This document shows positions 29,545 through 41,554 of a stretch of 64,000 nt of DNA, piece after piece; the first letter of the stretch is position 1, and each line of letters starts with the position of its first letter. Source of the DNA: Mucor racemosus. Taxonomy: Eukaryota > Mucoromycota > Mucoromycetes > Mucorales > Mucoraceae. The notes under the pieces were generated by a model that did not search any database, had not been told where the DNA came from, and saw nothing but the letters and a program-made list of their open reading frames with translations. The DNA is taken from contig JAPEHQ010000011.1 in NCBI GenBank assembly GCA_027405735.1, forward strand, positions 558,001 to 622,000. Direction: 5' to 3'. The position numbers were made by a program, and so were the translations under genes.

Positions 29545-32500
29545 CTAAGGCGAGTAATGCTTGCAGTTTTTTATATGTTGTTTTCCTGGACATTTATACA
29601 TGTTTTCAGGATCAATTGCTTTACATCTGGTACACCTTCTTGTTCTAGGTTTTTTTACAGAATTAATATCAGTTGTCAAAAGTACAGGACCTGCAATGAG
29701 TTGAGAGTGATCAGGCTGTAAAGGATCATCAGATTTTCTCTTGTTTGAAGTTAGTGGAGCAAATGAGAGACTACCTCGAAGAGGTGATGGGAGAATAGCA
29801 GGAGGAAAAGATGCAGCTGGTCTTTTTGAAGAATCAACTGCGTTCTTAACTTTTTTGATCATCTCTGCATTTTGAGGGATCTTGACACAGTCTTTGTAGG
29901 TATTGTTACTTTGATACTTATTGAAAAAAGATTCAAGAATCTCGGGTATCTTATAAAACACTACTGGCTGCTGATTTTCTTTGAGTTTTCCATTAGTGTG
30001 ATTGCAGCGTTTACACCATTCTTGAGCCATTTCCATGAAATCGGGGTTGGTCTTTTCATGCATTTTCAGATCATTGTATATGTTCCAAAACAGTATTCTC
30101 TCTTCATCTGTATGTACAGGTACAATAGCATACTTCACATTCTGGCAGCTTGCAAGATATTGATACTGGGATAAATTTAATTTCGAGGCTTTAATCAATG
30201 GTAATGCAGAGAGCTGCAAAACTTGGGTAACCAAGGAATAACTACTAGAATCAACATCACTAGCAATGCCATCATCAGAAACATCTTCAGTATCAGTAGG
30301 CTTGTTTGAAGGCGCATCTTCGTTCTTTGCAGAGTCAGATTCGTTGAATGGCAACATGTTGAAATATGCTCTTGCAACGTCTGATATAGGACAAATACCG
30401 AAAGTTTCACCTTTTGGATCAAAATGGATAGCATTACCATCAGGATCATGGTAAGATCCTTGTACTGTAAGACCGAGTTCACTTTTTAAATGGTTGATGC
30501 CATGAGTTAGCCAAGGATTGTAATGACCAGTATGCTTTATATTGTATCGATTCAAAGAACCAACCTTGAAGAAAATATTTAGTAACAAGCTCTTTCATTT
30601 AACTTATAATATACTTACATCAGTATTATGTCGAAGCCTATAATCGGCTAATAGACAATTTGTCAATCTAGGGGAAGCATTATACATCGAGAATTTCCTT
30701 ATAATATTGGTGTGAACACCACCCTCCAAACTATTGGTTCCTCTGACACAGCGATAGACTGGGAGACCGAACTCATCAATTCTTCTTGTATAATATAAAG
30801 GTACACCAACAGGATCCGAAATATGGCCTTTACTGATTGCATCGAGAATCTTGGCAGCTTGAGATTGACATTGTTTGTCGAACAGTTTTAGACCAGTCTT
30901 GAGATCCAATGAATTACCATAATGGCTAAAGAGAGCTGCAACAACCGGATAAAGTTGCTTTGGAGGAGGAATTGTGCGTCTAATCCGTTTGGAAATCCAG
31001 CTAGGCCTTGCTTTTACCATACGGTCCCAGGTTATCTGGTTGCGTTTTAAGGCTTCGGTAACCCGTTTCTTGTCTTCTTCATTCACGAGAAACAAAGCAT
31101 CTCGAAAACGAGCCATAAACTCCTTGTGCATTCCATGCTTCTCCGAAACCGAGATGAAATCCATTAGGTGAAAAGCGTCTTTAAGCACCAAAGTTGGAAT
31201 AGTAGCAGCCTCATCAGCTTGTAAAGGAGTTTCATCTTCAATATCACTTCTGGCTGTACGCAAACAGCGGGTATCGACGTTAATAATCAGGAACTCATCC
31301 TTAATAGCCTCAAAGGTTATTCTATTTCTATCGGAACTTCTGTTATCGTGGCTACAAATTGGTGCAAGAGCTCTATACTTGAAGACATTCAAGACCTTCA
31401 CCGGCAAACATTTACTACAACCTTCGGCTCTTTCAACAACCTTTCCAACGGCTAATTGGCGACCTCTACATGTATTTGACGTAGCATATAGGTTGACATA
31501 CGTGTTAATAGATACAGGTTTCTTAATAATACAATTAAGTTGTGGCAAAGCATCCATTGCGGCATTCAAATGTAAAGCTACATACGCATCATTTGCAGCA
31601 TATTCTCTTTGCTCCTTGGTAAGATCGGAGGACTCCCAATCACCGCATCTTATTCCAACTGGCTTTGGTAAGTACTTTCCAAAAATGTCTTGACAGAGAC
31701 TTTGTAATGAGCACCCCTTCAATTTGTCCACGTAGCCTAACTCCAAATACTTGCTGCTTAATTCAATAAAAGCAAATGTATCATAGCTAGCTTTAGAAAT
31801 TGCATAATCTCGGGACAGCTTCATAAGATCTTGCTTGACAGAACGTCCAATCTTTACAACATCATTACATTCAAGCAGAGTTTTGAGGTGTCTTGGTAAG
31901 TGAGCTCTTTTCTTCAAATGGAATAAGTAAACATTGTCTTGATGCGCAATTTGTATTAAAGAAACCTTCTGAACGATTGTTTTAGTTCTAATCAGATTAA
32001 CATTCCATTCGCAGTCGAAGCCAATGTAAACTGGAATAACTTCGCCGGTATTGGGGTCTGTTTGCAAATAATCAAGAATTCTTGACGCCATTAAATCCAT
32101 CTGTTTGCCTGCTGAAAGATATAAAACTGTGACATTATCAGGGACCTTATAATGAGGGAGATTGGGATTTCCTTCTATTTCACTATTTGTGTGGACAACA
32201 TTTTTTGTCAATGAAGGTATCCATTTTTCCAAAGATTGCTGATCACCAACGACATTATCAGTGTAAAACACCTTTGGCTCGGGTTGTTGGTTTGCAAGGT
32301 ATGTCTTCATCATCTGAGCAAAGCTTTCTTCTAATTGGGGAAGTGATTTAGTTGATGCTAAGACCATCATGCGAATTTCTTCAAATTCATTGCACAACGT
32401 ATACAAAGCAGTAAAGATAGAGACACCATTTAATTGTGCGATTTGCTTGATTATCTTAAAAGTATGATCTCCTTTTAGTATAATACCACCAAGCTTCATC

Positions 32501-33741
32501 ATCTCAGAATCAACACGGTCCTTGATATTATCCATGTAGCTAGTATACACATATCCAATATAAGAAGCCGAAGGAACACTACCGTTGTAACCTTTTTTAT
32601 CATGGAATTCAGAAAACTCGGCTGCCTTCCCATTCCCAAAGGAGTTATTTGACTTATGCGAATAAGCTGCAGCAAGATATTGATACTGGAGTTTATCGTA
32701 TCTTAAATGATGCATTTCTTGAAGGGTTTTGTGCAGACGTCCTGGACCAACTGAATTTTGCATCAATGGACGTAATAGGTCAACTAACATTATTGAAATA
32801 CCAGATTTGTGAGTTAAAAGAGCCGGGAAATCACTTTGTACATGGTAAGGAAGCTGTCGGATGACTTCACTGTCGTAACCTGTATAACTATGCTTCGTAT
32901 TTTTGGAACATACATAGCGAGAAGACATCATATAAAATGAGCTAAAATAAGTAGTTTAATTATAAAGTTGTCATAGATAAAAATATTATTACTTACTCGT
33001 TGACATCAATAATACGGCGAGCATTTTCCAAAAAGCCTTTAACATTTAGATTACTATCACATTTAGGACAAGAAAGTTTTGATTCACCCGGCATTAAATA
33101 TTGAGGAAACCACAAAAACAAGCGAGGCATGTATAACACATCCGGCCTTGGCCATCCTTGATTATGGTACACATTAAGATTAAAGCTAGGACTACCTTGA
33201 GATACCCAGAAAGTCTTTCCTTCAGTGTATTCGGAAGGCGCTTTACCACGATTTGGGCCCTTTCGCAATCTATCAAGAACCTTCTTCGTTAAAATGTCCA
33301 CTGGACTATCTTCTATGATTTGAAGAAACTCTTCTTCTTCTTTATGGATAGTAGACATATTGATAGGAAGAGTATCTTGATCTTCATCATCGTCATCATC
33401 GTCATCATCAGCGTCTAAACCGTCGTCTAAAGGCACAAAGGTAGCATTGAGATTCTGGTTTGCGATTACATTTGCCTATGTTTACATATTGTGAAAATAT
33501 TAGAACGCTGCTTAACATTAATGATAGCAACTTTTAAGATTACCTCAGAATTAGAGTTTTCGGCTAATAGAATCGAGTCAGAACTTGATGTCTCGTTTGA
33601 TGGAGAACTACTTTGATTGTTTGATTCGGTCATGAAAAATGAGTTCAATATCTTTTGAGATGGGTCTATTATCTTTTTGTTTCTAGAACCATTTTTTCGG
33701 CCACGACCAATATTGTTAGACTTAGTCATTTTTTGAATCAA
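29545..33741 (-). CDS. DUF6729-like / transposase-like / 3'-5' exonuclease fusion protein
   Basis: Four exons (33741-33544, 33475-32997, 32941-30619, 30564-29545) give about 1339 residues. A basic, Ser-rich start and an Asp-run (8 D) precede a segment with YMPRLFLWFPQYLMPGESKL and CPKCDSN, typical of fungal DUF6729 proteins. Next come two acidic motifs, GDHTFK (about 383) and FYTDN (about 452), resembling strands of DDE-transposase RNase H folds. Then follows a DEDDy 3'-5' exonuclease (WRN/RNase D type) with IGFDCEW (about 533), VKIGRSVKQDLMKLSRDY and YAANDAYVALHL. The C-terminal part has RGTNSLEGGVHTNIIRKF and ends in a Cys-rich knuckle (RRCTRCKAIDPENMYKC). All three exonuclease motifs look intact. 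The start could also be the ATG at 33729. Function is unknown; a domesticated transposon gene or an active element are both possible. Confidence 0.75.
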
Positions 33742-35262
33742 TTAGAATAAGAAATCTAAGATAATGAAGCACAACTCGAAGGTTTTATTATGACAGATTT
33801 TACATATTTATATATTTTTATTAACTCTCAGGGGTTAAGATTGCGATTAATTGACATTTCAAGGTCAAGCAGGGTTATTAAGACCCCTTCATTTTAATAA
33901 TAAGATTAATTTTTAACTTATTGGGGTTTAATGTATGATTATTGTTATTTGGCTATGAAACTTCTCAACAAGATTCACTTGTTTTATCATTTTTTCTGTA
34001 GATTGTTGGATATTATCTGTTGAAATCAGGCACATTTTGTACATTTAAACTCAAAATGATATTTTTAAACTCAAAAACTAATATTTGAAGCTCAATAACT
34101 AATATTTCAATCTCAATAACTAGAATTAAAACCCAATAACTAGAATTCGAAGCAATTTTATTGGCTTACAAATAAATTCAAACCCAATAACTAGATTATC
34201 CGACCACTTGATTGGATAAAACACACCCCAGCTATGGCTTGAGAGCCAAAAATCTTCAAAAATATCCAAATTGACAATTCTTGAATCAAAAATTGGCTAC
34301 TGCGAAAAAAGCAATTGAAACGCCGCATATTATAAATTTGAGCTATCATTTTGGCTATCGAGATGCCAAAATTTTACAATTGCATATGTTGCTGCTTACA
34401 AAAGTACTTTTTTTTTAAGCGTAAGAATGCTCCCTAGGTTGTAGAAATATAGAAAAAGATGGTGTCGAGCTTAAAAAAATAATTGATTTAAAAAAGAAAA
34501 ATGGAGGCAATGTTTTAGGCCACCCCAAAAAAATGTGTCATTTCATTTTGAAAGATGCAATCACTTGCCGTAATAACGAAACGGATCCTCTGATGACGCT
34601 TTCTACATTTTTTCTCCCACGATGACGAGTTGAAATACAAGTCTTCAAGTATTAAAGGTTCTATAATCCAGCTTGTACAAGCAATCTTTTTGGATTTGAT
34701 CTATATTTCATGACCCTTTATATACGGTATCTTGTCATACTTGTTTTTAAAATGCAACTCTATTGTATCCAGACTGACAAACATATAGCACAGCACCTCC
34801 ATTGATGGTTCTAAAACGAAATTTAACTTTCTAATTAGAAAAAGTATGCCCCGAGACACGCTGCATTTGATCAATACATTTAGTGGAAACCAATGTACAT
34901 CTAGTAGGAAAAAGTGCAACACAAGAAAGACTTTCATCATCGTGACTCGAATGTATATGATTTTGTACATTTAAAGGTGGGAATTACTTTTGACCGAGAG
35001 ATAGGGGCATATGTTCAAGAAGGTAAAAAAGTGCCATATATGGGACAACCTCTATGTATCCTAAGAATTTTAGCTTTTTTGCTATTTTAAGAAAGTTTAC
35101 CCAAGGCTTATGAAAAATAGTCAAGTCCAAAAGGTGCCTGATCGAGCTTGTCACCCTCTCTGCTTATCGTATATATAAACAAACAATCTCCTTCTCTTTT
35201 ATATTTATATATATATATATATATACCTTTTTTTTATATATATATCTAAGTTTACTTGGTTT
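33742..35262. other. Divergent intergenic region
   Basis: No gene could be supported. It contains the degenerate tandem repeat listed separately (34046-34192). A TA microsatellite (about 35203-35224 and 35237-35245) lies directly before the amidohydrolase start and is probably part of its promoter or leader. Confidence 0.5.
34046..34192. repeat. Degenerate short tandem repeat, unit about 21-23 bp
   Basis: Units of the type CTCAATAACTAATATTTCAA follow one another: ctcaaaaactaatatttgaag, then variants beginning ctcaataactaatattt, ctcaataactagaatt, and ccaataactagaatt (twice, the second after a short interruption). About six units are visible. Unit length drifts by a few bases. No coding frame is maintained. 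Confidence 0.7.
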
Positions 35263-38200
35263 ATGTCATCAAAAGGAAATCAACCAAGTTACGCATCTAT
35301 TGTTCGTGACGGTAATGATGATGATCATGCAGGAGAAGGATCTTCTTCACCGTTATTATCTTCTCGTAAAGGAAAGGAATTGAATTGGCATGATCGTATT
35401 AGACGTGCTCAAAATTTTGCTCGTCGAAATATATATCATATATTAGTTCTATTTACCATTATCATTTTGTTGGTTGTTTTAACTGTATATACATTACTTC
35501 CGGATAGCTCTGTAATCCCTACAAAGGAGGCATATCCACAAACTATCAAAGCCGGTGTTTCGGAATTGACTATGGAAACTGGACGCATTAAATGTGAGGC
35601 TATTCAAACAAGAAAAAGAGAAAAGAATCTCCCAGATCAAGAACGTAAAAATCCTCGCGCTGAATCTGCACAAAAGCCAATTCTATTAAAAAATGCAATT
35701 GTTTGGGATGGTCAAGGAGATGTATTGAATAATGTCGACATTTATATTGAAGATGGCATCATTCAAAAGGTGGAAAAGGATGTTCAATTAAGTAAAGATC
35801 AAACTAATGTTAAAGTGATTGATGTTGCTGGACATGTTGTCGGTCCTGGTTTAGTTGATATGCACAGGTATATATCGTTATATAAAGAATATATACCACT
35901 TTGATTTAACTGTATTCTAGTCATATGGGTGTAGATTCATGGCCAGAACTCGATGCTACTCAAGATACTAACGAAATGACACAACCTCTTACTCCATTTG
36001 TGCGTACCTTGGATGCATTTAATCCCTCTGATAAGGCTATTCGTATTGTGTCATCCGGTGGTGTTACAACCGCTTTGGTACTACCTGGTTCTGGAAATTT
36101 GATGGGTGGTGAAGCATTCGCTTTTAAATTAAGACCTAAAGATACTATTAGCAATGAAGATATGCTCGTACAAGCAAACATCGACCCTGAGCAAGATACT
36201 AAATGGAGATGGATGAAAATGGCTTGTGGAGAGAACCCAAAGGTAAGGTAACATTCGGCATAATATGTGAAGAGATTTCTAAACACATTTTTGTAAATAG
36301 AGAGTTTACGGCAATCGTGGCCAAATGCCATCAACGCGTATGTGCATTGTATTTCTTTTTTTTTAAAAAAAAAAAGTAAATTACTAACTTTTATCTGATT
36401 TAGGTTTGGGAGAAGCATACCTTTTCCGTAAAGAATTAGCTAGAGCTCAAGAATTGAAGCGAGAGCAAGATGATTGGTGTCAAGCTGCTAGCCATACTCC
36501 TTCTGCTCGGTTCGACACAGCTTTCCCTGAAGATCTCAGTCTTGAGTCTCTTGTTTCTTTGCTTCGTGGTGAAGTGCTTCTTAATGTCCATTGTTATGAA
36601 ACTCATGACATTGAAGCTATGGTTCGCCATTCTTTGGAGTTTAACTTTACAATCAGTGCATTCCACCATGCTCTTGATGCATACCGTATTCCTTCTATTC
36701 TTCGCCGTGCTCCCAACAACATTACTGTTGCAACATTTGCTGATCATTGGGGCTACAAAAAAGAAGCCTTCCAAGCTATCCCTGAAGCTCCCAAGATTTT
36801 GTTTGATGCTGGTATTCCCGTAGCCTTGAAGAGTGATCACCCTGTGCTTAACTCCCAACATTTGATCTTTGAAGCTGCTAAAACGACACATTATGGATTG
36901 CCTCCTCAAGAAGCTTTCAAGGCTGTTACTTCTACACCTGCTAATGCCATTGGACTTGGACATCGTATTGGATCCTTGAAGGTTGGGTATGATGCTGATA
37001 TCGTTATTTGGGACAGAGAGCCTCTTGCATTAGGTGCTACACCATTACAGGTCTTTGTAGATGGTGTACCATTGTTTGATGAGAAGAATATCGAACCTAG
37101 TGCTCATAAACAAGAGGATATTCCTGTTGTTAACACTGCTGTTCCATCCAATAAACTCAATGGTGCAAAGAGTTTTGTTTTAAAAAATGCAGGCTACTCT
37201 TTCTTGGGACAAACCCCTACTAAAGGGCCTATGGAAATTGTTGTTAAAGATGGTTCTATTGTTTGTTCAGCTGCTGACTGTGCCAACTCTATTGCATCTA
37301 TTCAGACCGAGAAAGCCGTTCCCGAATATGATCTTCAAGGTGGTTATATCCTTCCTGTAAGTGAAAACCCATTTAATGAAATGAAAAATATACGCATATT
37401 AATATAATTGTATATAGGGTTTAGTTGGTGTTGGTTCTAGTTTAGGTTTGATTGAGATTCAAGGTGAATCAGGCACTGGAGATGGCCGTGTAGCATCTAG
37501 TAAAGATTCCAAAGATATTGTTCAAACAGTTGACGGTATCAAATTAAGCACTCGCCATTTAGAGGAAGCATACAAAAATGGTATATTAACTGCTATTACA
37601 GCCCCAATGTCTGATAACGTTGTAGCTGGTGTGTCTGCCGCTTTCAAGACCGGTGCTGATTCTTGTAAGTTTAAATGTTTGCTTTACATGCCTATAACTA
37701 AATACTAAACAAACCTAAATAGTGCTTACTGATGGTGCTCTTCTCTCTTCTGCTGTGGCTCTTCATTTACAAATTGGAGATGATTACAAATCTTCAAGCT
37801 TTCCTACTATTTCAAGCCAAATCAGTTATATTCGTCAATTACTCAAAGACAATATCAAATCAGACAACTACTACGGACAAGCTGCTCGTGGTGAAATACC
37901 TACCATTATTACAGCACACAATAAGGACGAAATTGCATCTCTAATTGTTCTCAAGCGTGATCATGTACCACAAGCACGCATTGTTATTTTAGGTGGCACT
38001 GAAGCTTACCTGGTCGCTGCTCATTTAGTCGAAGCTGACATCCCTGTTGTTCTTCAACCCGTTTTATGTACACCTTCACGATTTGATTCTATTCATTGTT
38101 TAACTGGGGCTCCTCTTACAAATGGTACAGCTGCACATGCTTTGAACAGCTTTGGTGTCAAAATTGGTGTAGGCATTTTCGATGATGGATTAGCTCGTAA

Positions 38201-38465
38201 CTTGGCCTGGGATTCTGGATGGTTGGCTGCTACTTCTCCTTCTTCTGTTGATTTAGAAAATGGTGCCATCACAGAGATTCAGGCTATCCAATTTGTAACC
38301 AGTAATCTCCGTGAGATCTATGGTTTGGATAAACAATCTTCTAATATTCAATCAGAGGATGAGTTTATAGTCTATTCTGGAAACCCATTTGAGATGAAAA
38401 ATCGTATTATTCTTATTCATTCCAACTCTAATGGTCTCGAGACATTGCACCACGGCACCAAATAG
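35263..38465 (+). CDS. Membrane-anchored amidohydrolase-like protein
   Basis: Six exons (35263-35867, 35921-36242, 36301-36337, 36404-37356, 37418-37664, 37723-38465) give 968 residues. A cytoplasmic N-terminus is followed by one hydrophobic segment (residues about 67-87, ILVLFTIIILLVVLTVYTLL), so it is a predicted type II membrane protein. Next comes a metal-dependent hydrolase of the amidohydrolase superfamily with GLVDMHSHMG (the HxH motif), NVHCYETHD, ISAFHHALDA, FADHWGY and LKSDHPVL (distal Asp). A second, degenerate amidohydrolase-like half follows (KTLATA-type core not seen; ILGGTEAYLVAAHL present). Fungal relatives are often annotated as imidazolonepropionase-like or CE9-like, but the substrate is unknown. 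Exon 3 is 37 nt. Confidence 0.85.
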
Positions 38466-39539
38466 AAGTTTGATCTCTATATAGTTATAGTATTTGCGCA
38501 ATTATAATAAATGTCTTTAGTTATTATAAATTAAATGGTTTGACACGGTTTATAATAATTATAATATCTGTTTTCTGAAAATGACATCAAATCAAAGTAT
38601 GGCTAAGTGATCTATTCTTATATAAGATGACAGCATATAATCTACTACTGTATACATATTATCAGTCTTTCGTTTTCTAAAAGCTCATAAAATGATAAAT
38701 TAAATTGTGTGGAAAGGTTGTAATGTACAAATATTTGTTCACTGACCTCAGTAGGTGTAAATAGTAGGAAATCAACTTGTTTTTTTCAAACTTTCCGAAT
38801 GCGCAATGACTCATGGAAGCTGATATCTGAAAAACTTGTAGTATATGTTCATATCTAATATCTATGTTCCTGTAGTGTGGCAGCTTACTTGGATCATCAA
38901 TATTCATAGATTGTATTTTTAACTGTTTTTAATAAAAGTATGCAGTAAGCTATAAATGCACTTTGGCAATGATTTTCTCGACACACAGTAGGTTGTGGAA
39001 GTTGCCCTTTGATATCATTATGTCATCAAAGATGTGTACCTACTTTTATGTAAAGTTGGAAACTACTAGAATTAGAATTCGCCAAAATAGAGTTTTTGTT
39101 GTCGGCTTTTTGCGATGGTAAAAAGTAGAATTCAAATAGTTTTCAGATGGATCTCGAATGTTTTTGTCCAATATTAAGTCGAATTACCTCAAATATTTAA
39201 GTAATATGTACCTTCACTCTATGGGCCATTGATATATCTGTCGTCCAAAAATAAAAGAAGAGTCAATATCAGAATACAAGTGCACTGGCCTAACATTAAA
39301 CTTGAAATGTCAAAACGGTCTTAAGAAATAATCTTGTCAAAATATTACACTTTTTTTTAATGATACCTCCAGGGGATGTATTTATATACTTGTCATTATA
39401 ACTATTACACAGAATTACACCAATTAACTAGTAGAACGCATGTAAATCAACGTGAACGCCTGTTGATTTACTATAATACTGAGAATTGACCGAAACCTTG
39501 AATGTGCGCCCTAAGATATAATATTGACATAACAGAACT
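38466..39539. other. Intergenic spacer
   Basis: No gene is supported. The last part (39280-39540) partly resembles sequence next to repeat D at the left edge (GTTAAGCCAGTG at 647-658 versus the reverse complement at about 39288-39299), with extra sequence between. Confidence 0.45.
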
Positions 39540-40700
39540 AAAATTGACCTAAAATCAATTGTAAAACTTAAGCACCAAAATTGAGGTATTAATTTTTTTT
39601 TTTGTATCTACAGGATAGATCCAACAGAAATCTACTCTATATATTTTTTGTTTCAACGAAAAATATTAATTTCTTGTCGAGATAATCAAAATAATAGTTT
39701 TTATCACAGCTTAAAAGCGATCATAACGGGGCTCCAAAATTGATTTGTCGAAATGAACGAAAAATGATGCAAAAAGCAAAATCGTTTAATGGCTCATGAA
39801 CTGCAAAGCAAGTTGAACTAGCGTATTAAATAATTTCTGTACAGTTTTAGGTTCTGCATCCATCGAAATAAAATTCAGATAAATATTTTCCATTAAATTT
39901 TGTGTAAAATGTGATTGAATTTTTGGAGGTTTTTTGAAGATACACAACACTGTTTAGACATATGTTTCAAATATAATATATGGAAATAATTTGCAACAAA
40001 ATTATCTATCGATTCAGCTATTGCTGAACCTTCTAGATATATTTTTCGTAGAGAAAACAAGATTTTTGTTAATTTTTTTTCAAATTCAGAATTTGGGATG
40101 AGGGTATATAAGGGAAAAATTGAAGCTAGAAACGAAGGTATCTCTTTGTACACATTTTTGAGGATATCTCCATGAAAAATCAATATTTTAAAAAAAACTA
40201 AATTGAGCCCGGTAGAGCTCAACAAGTTCAATAATATGAATGTAAAAAAAATGCTGTTCAATTTAACGAATATTTTGAAATCTACTACAAAAAAGATAAA
40301 AAAAAATGAAAAAAATAAAAGTGCTCAAATTTTTTTTATGCTAAAGTATGTTATAGAGTACTTTAAAACAAGTAAGTTTTATTATTAAAAAGTGTTAGTG
40401 TAGCTTAATGTTTTGCAGAGATATTCAGGTCTAAAGTTTTTAATTTTGAGCAGTGAAATACGCGTAAAAATCTGAAACATTAGCATTAAAAAATTAATAC
40501 CAACTGTAAAAAATAGGATATTTCTGGATACTTATTTTTGGATTAAAATCGAGCATCTCAGATACATGGGCATATAATTTTTTCTTGGTGTTATTTAGTG
40601 AAAGAAAAAAGTAGAACAGGGATGAAAAGTGAGACCTAGTTTTAAGGAAAAGGCAATGGATTTTACCAGCTTTTGAGTCTTTCGTGAGATATAAATATAG
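39540..40700 (+). repeat. Dispersed repeat D, most complete copy
   Basis: 39540-40199 is the inverted counterpart of 1-645. 40300-40570 is the inverted counterpart of about 57400-57655, sharing ACAAGTAAGTTT, GCAGAGATATT and ATCTGAAACATTA. Together they define a non-coding unit of roughly 1 kb. No ends or target duplications were identified. Short open frames inside it are frame accidents. Confidence 0.75.
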
Positions 40701-41554
40701 AATAAATTTAGGAATGGATGTCATAATATAACTAATTTATATCTATTTAGCAGTGTCTAGGGTATATCCTAAAAAGCGTTTGGTATGAGGTTGGCTATAG
40801 AAAAGAGGGCACGCTTTCATTTTGAAGATTGAAAACTATGAAATTCAATTCCTGAAAATCCAAAATATCAGAATACATTTTAATTTATGGAGTGTAACGT
40901 TTTTCAAGAGGTTTTTTCTTCATAGTAAATTATTCAAAAGATGTCAATAAGTCAATAGTTCGTCAACTACAGAGAGTAACAACACAAAACAAGTTCTGAT
41001 TTTATAAAGTAAATATATGTTTTTTTTTACTGATTTATTAGAAAAGAAAATCGATTGAGGACTACGAAGTATAAGTTATTAGTTTTTACAATAGAAAAAT
41101 AATTTAAAAACCCATTTTTTATCGCCAGAAGATAATTTTATACAAAATATATAATTTTTGTAGTTTTACCAAAGCCTTTGTCTGATTCGATGTTGTTAAA
41201 CTTCTTTAGAAACAGCCCAAATTGAATCTGGGTTATCGAATCGTGTACAGCATCAACATCAGGTGTTGCATTTATTATTTATTCTTGTCGAATCGGTTGT
41301 TTGTACATTAATAGAACTGGTCAAAAATCATGCGACAATGGTAGAGCTGTCATTATTCTTAAATAGCATCAATTACTGCTGTTTAAAACTGTCGAAAGAC
41401 ATTTGAATTCTGGATGTGGAGAAAAGCTCCGGATACAGGTCACAACAGTAAGAAAAAGCGCAATAAACATTCACTCAATATTTTACGAAATATTTTTTTT
41501 AGGGTTATAACTTCTTTTTTCCTCTTTAGTAATTGGTATATACATATACAATAG
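40701..41554. other. Intergenic spacer upstream of coilin
   Basis: No gene is supported. The region is AT-rich; 40800-40930 may still carry decayed repeat D sequence. Confidence 0.45.

Noticed and set aside
34701..34970. 89-codon minus-strand frame
   Set aside because: It has no recognisable similarity and the hydrophobic composition expected of random AT-rich DNA.
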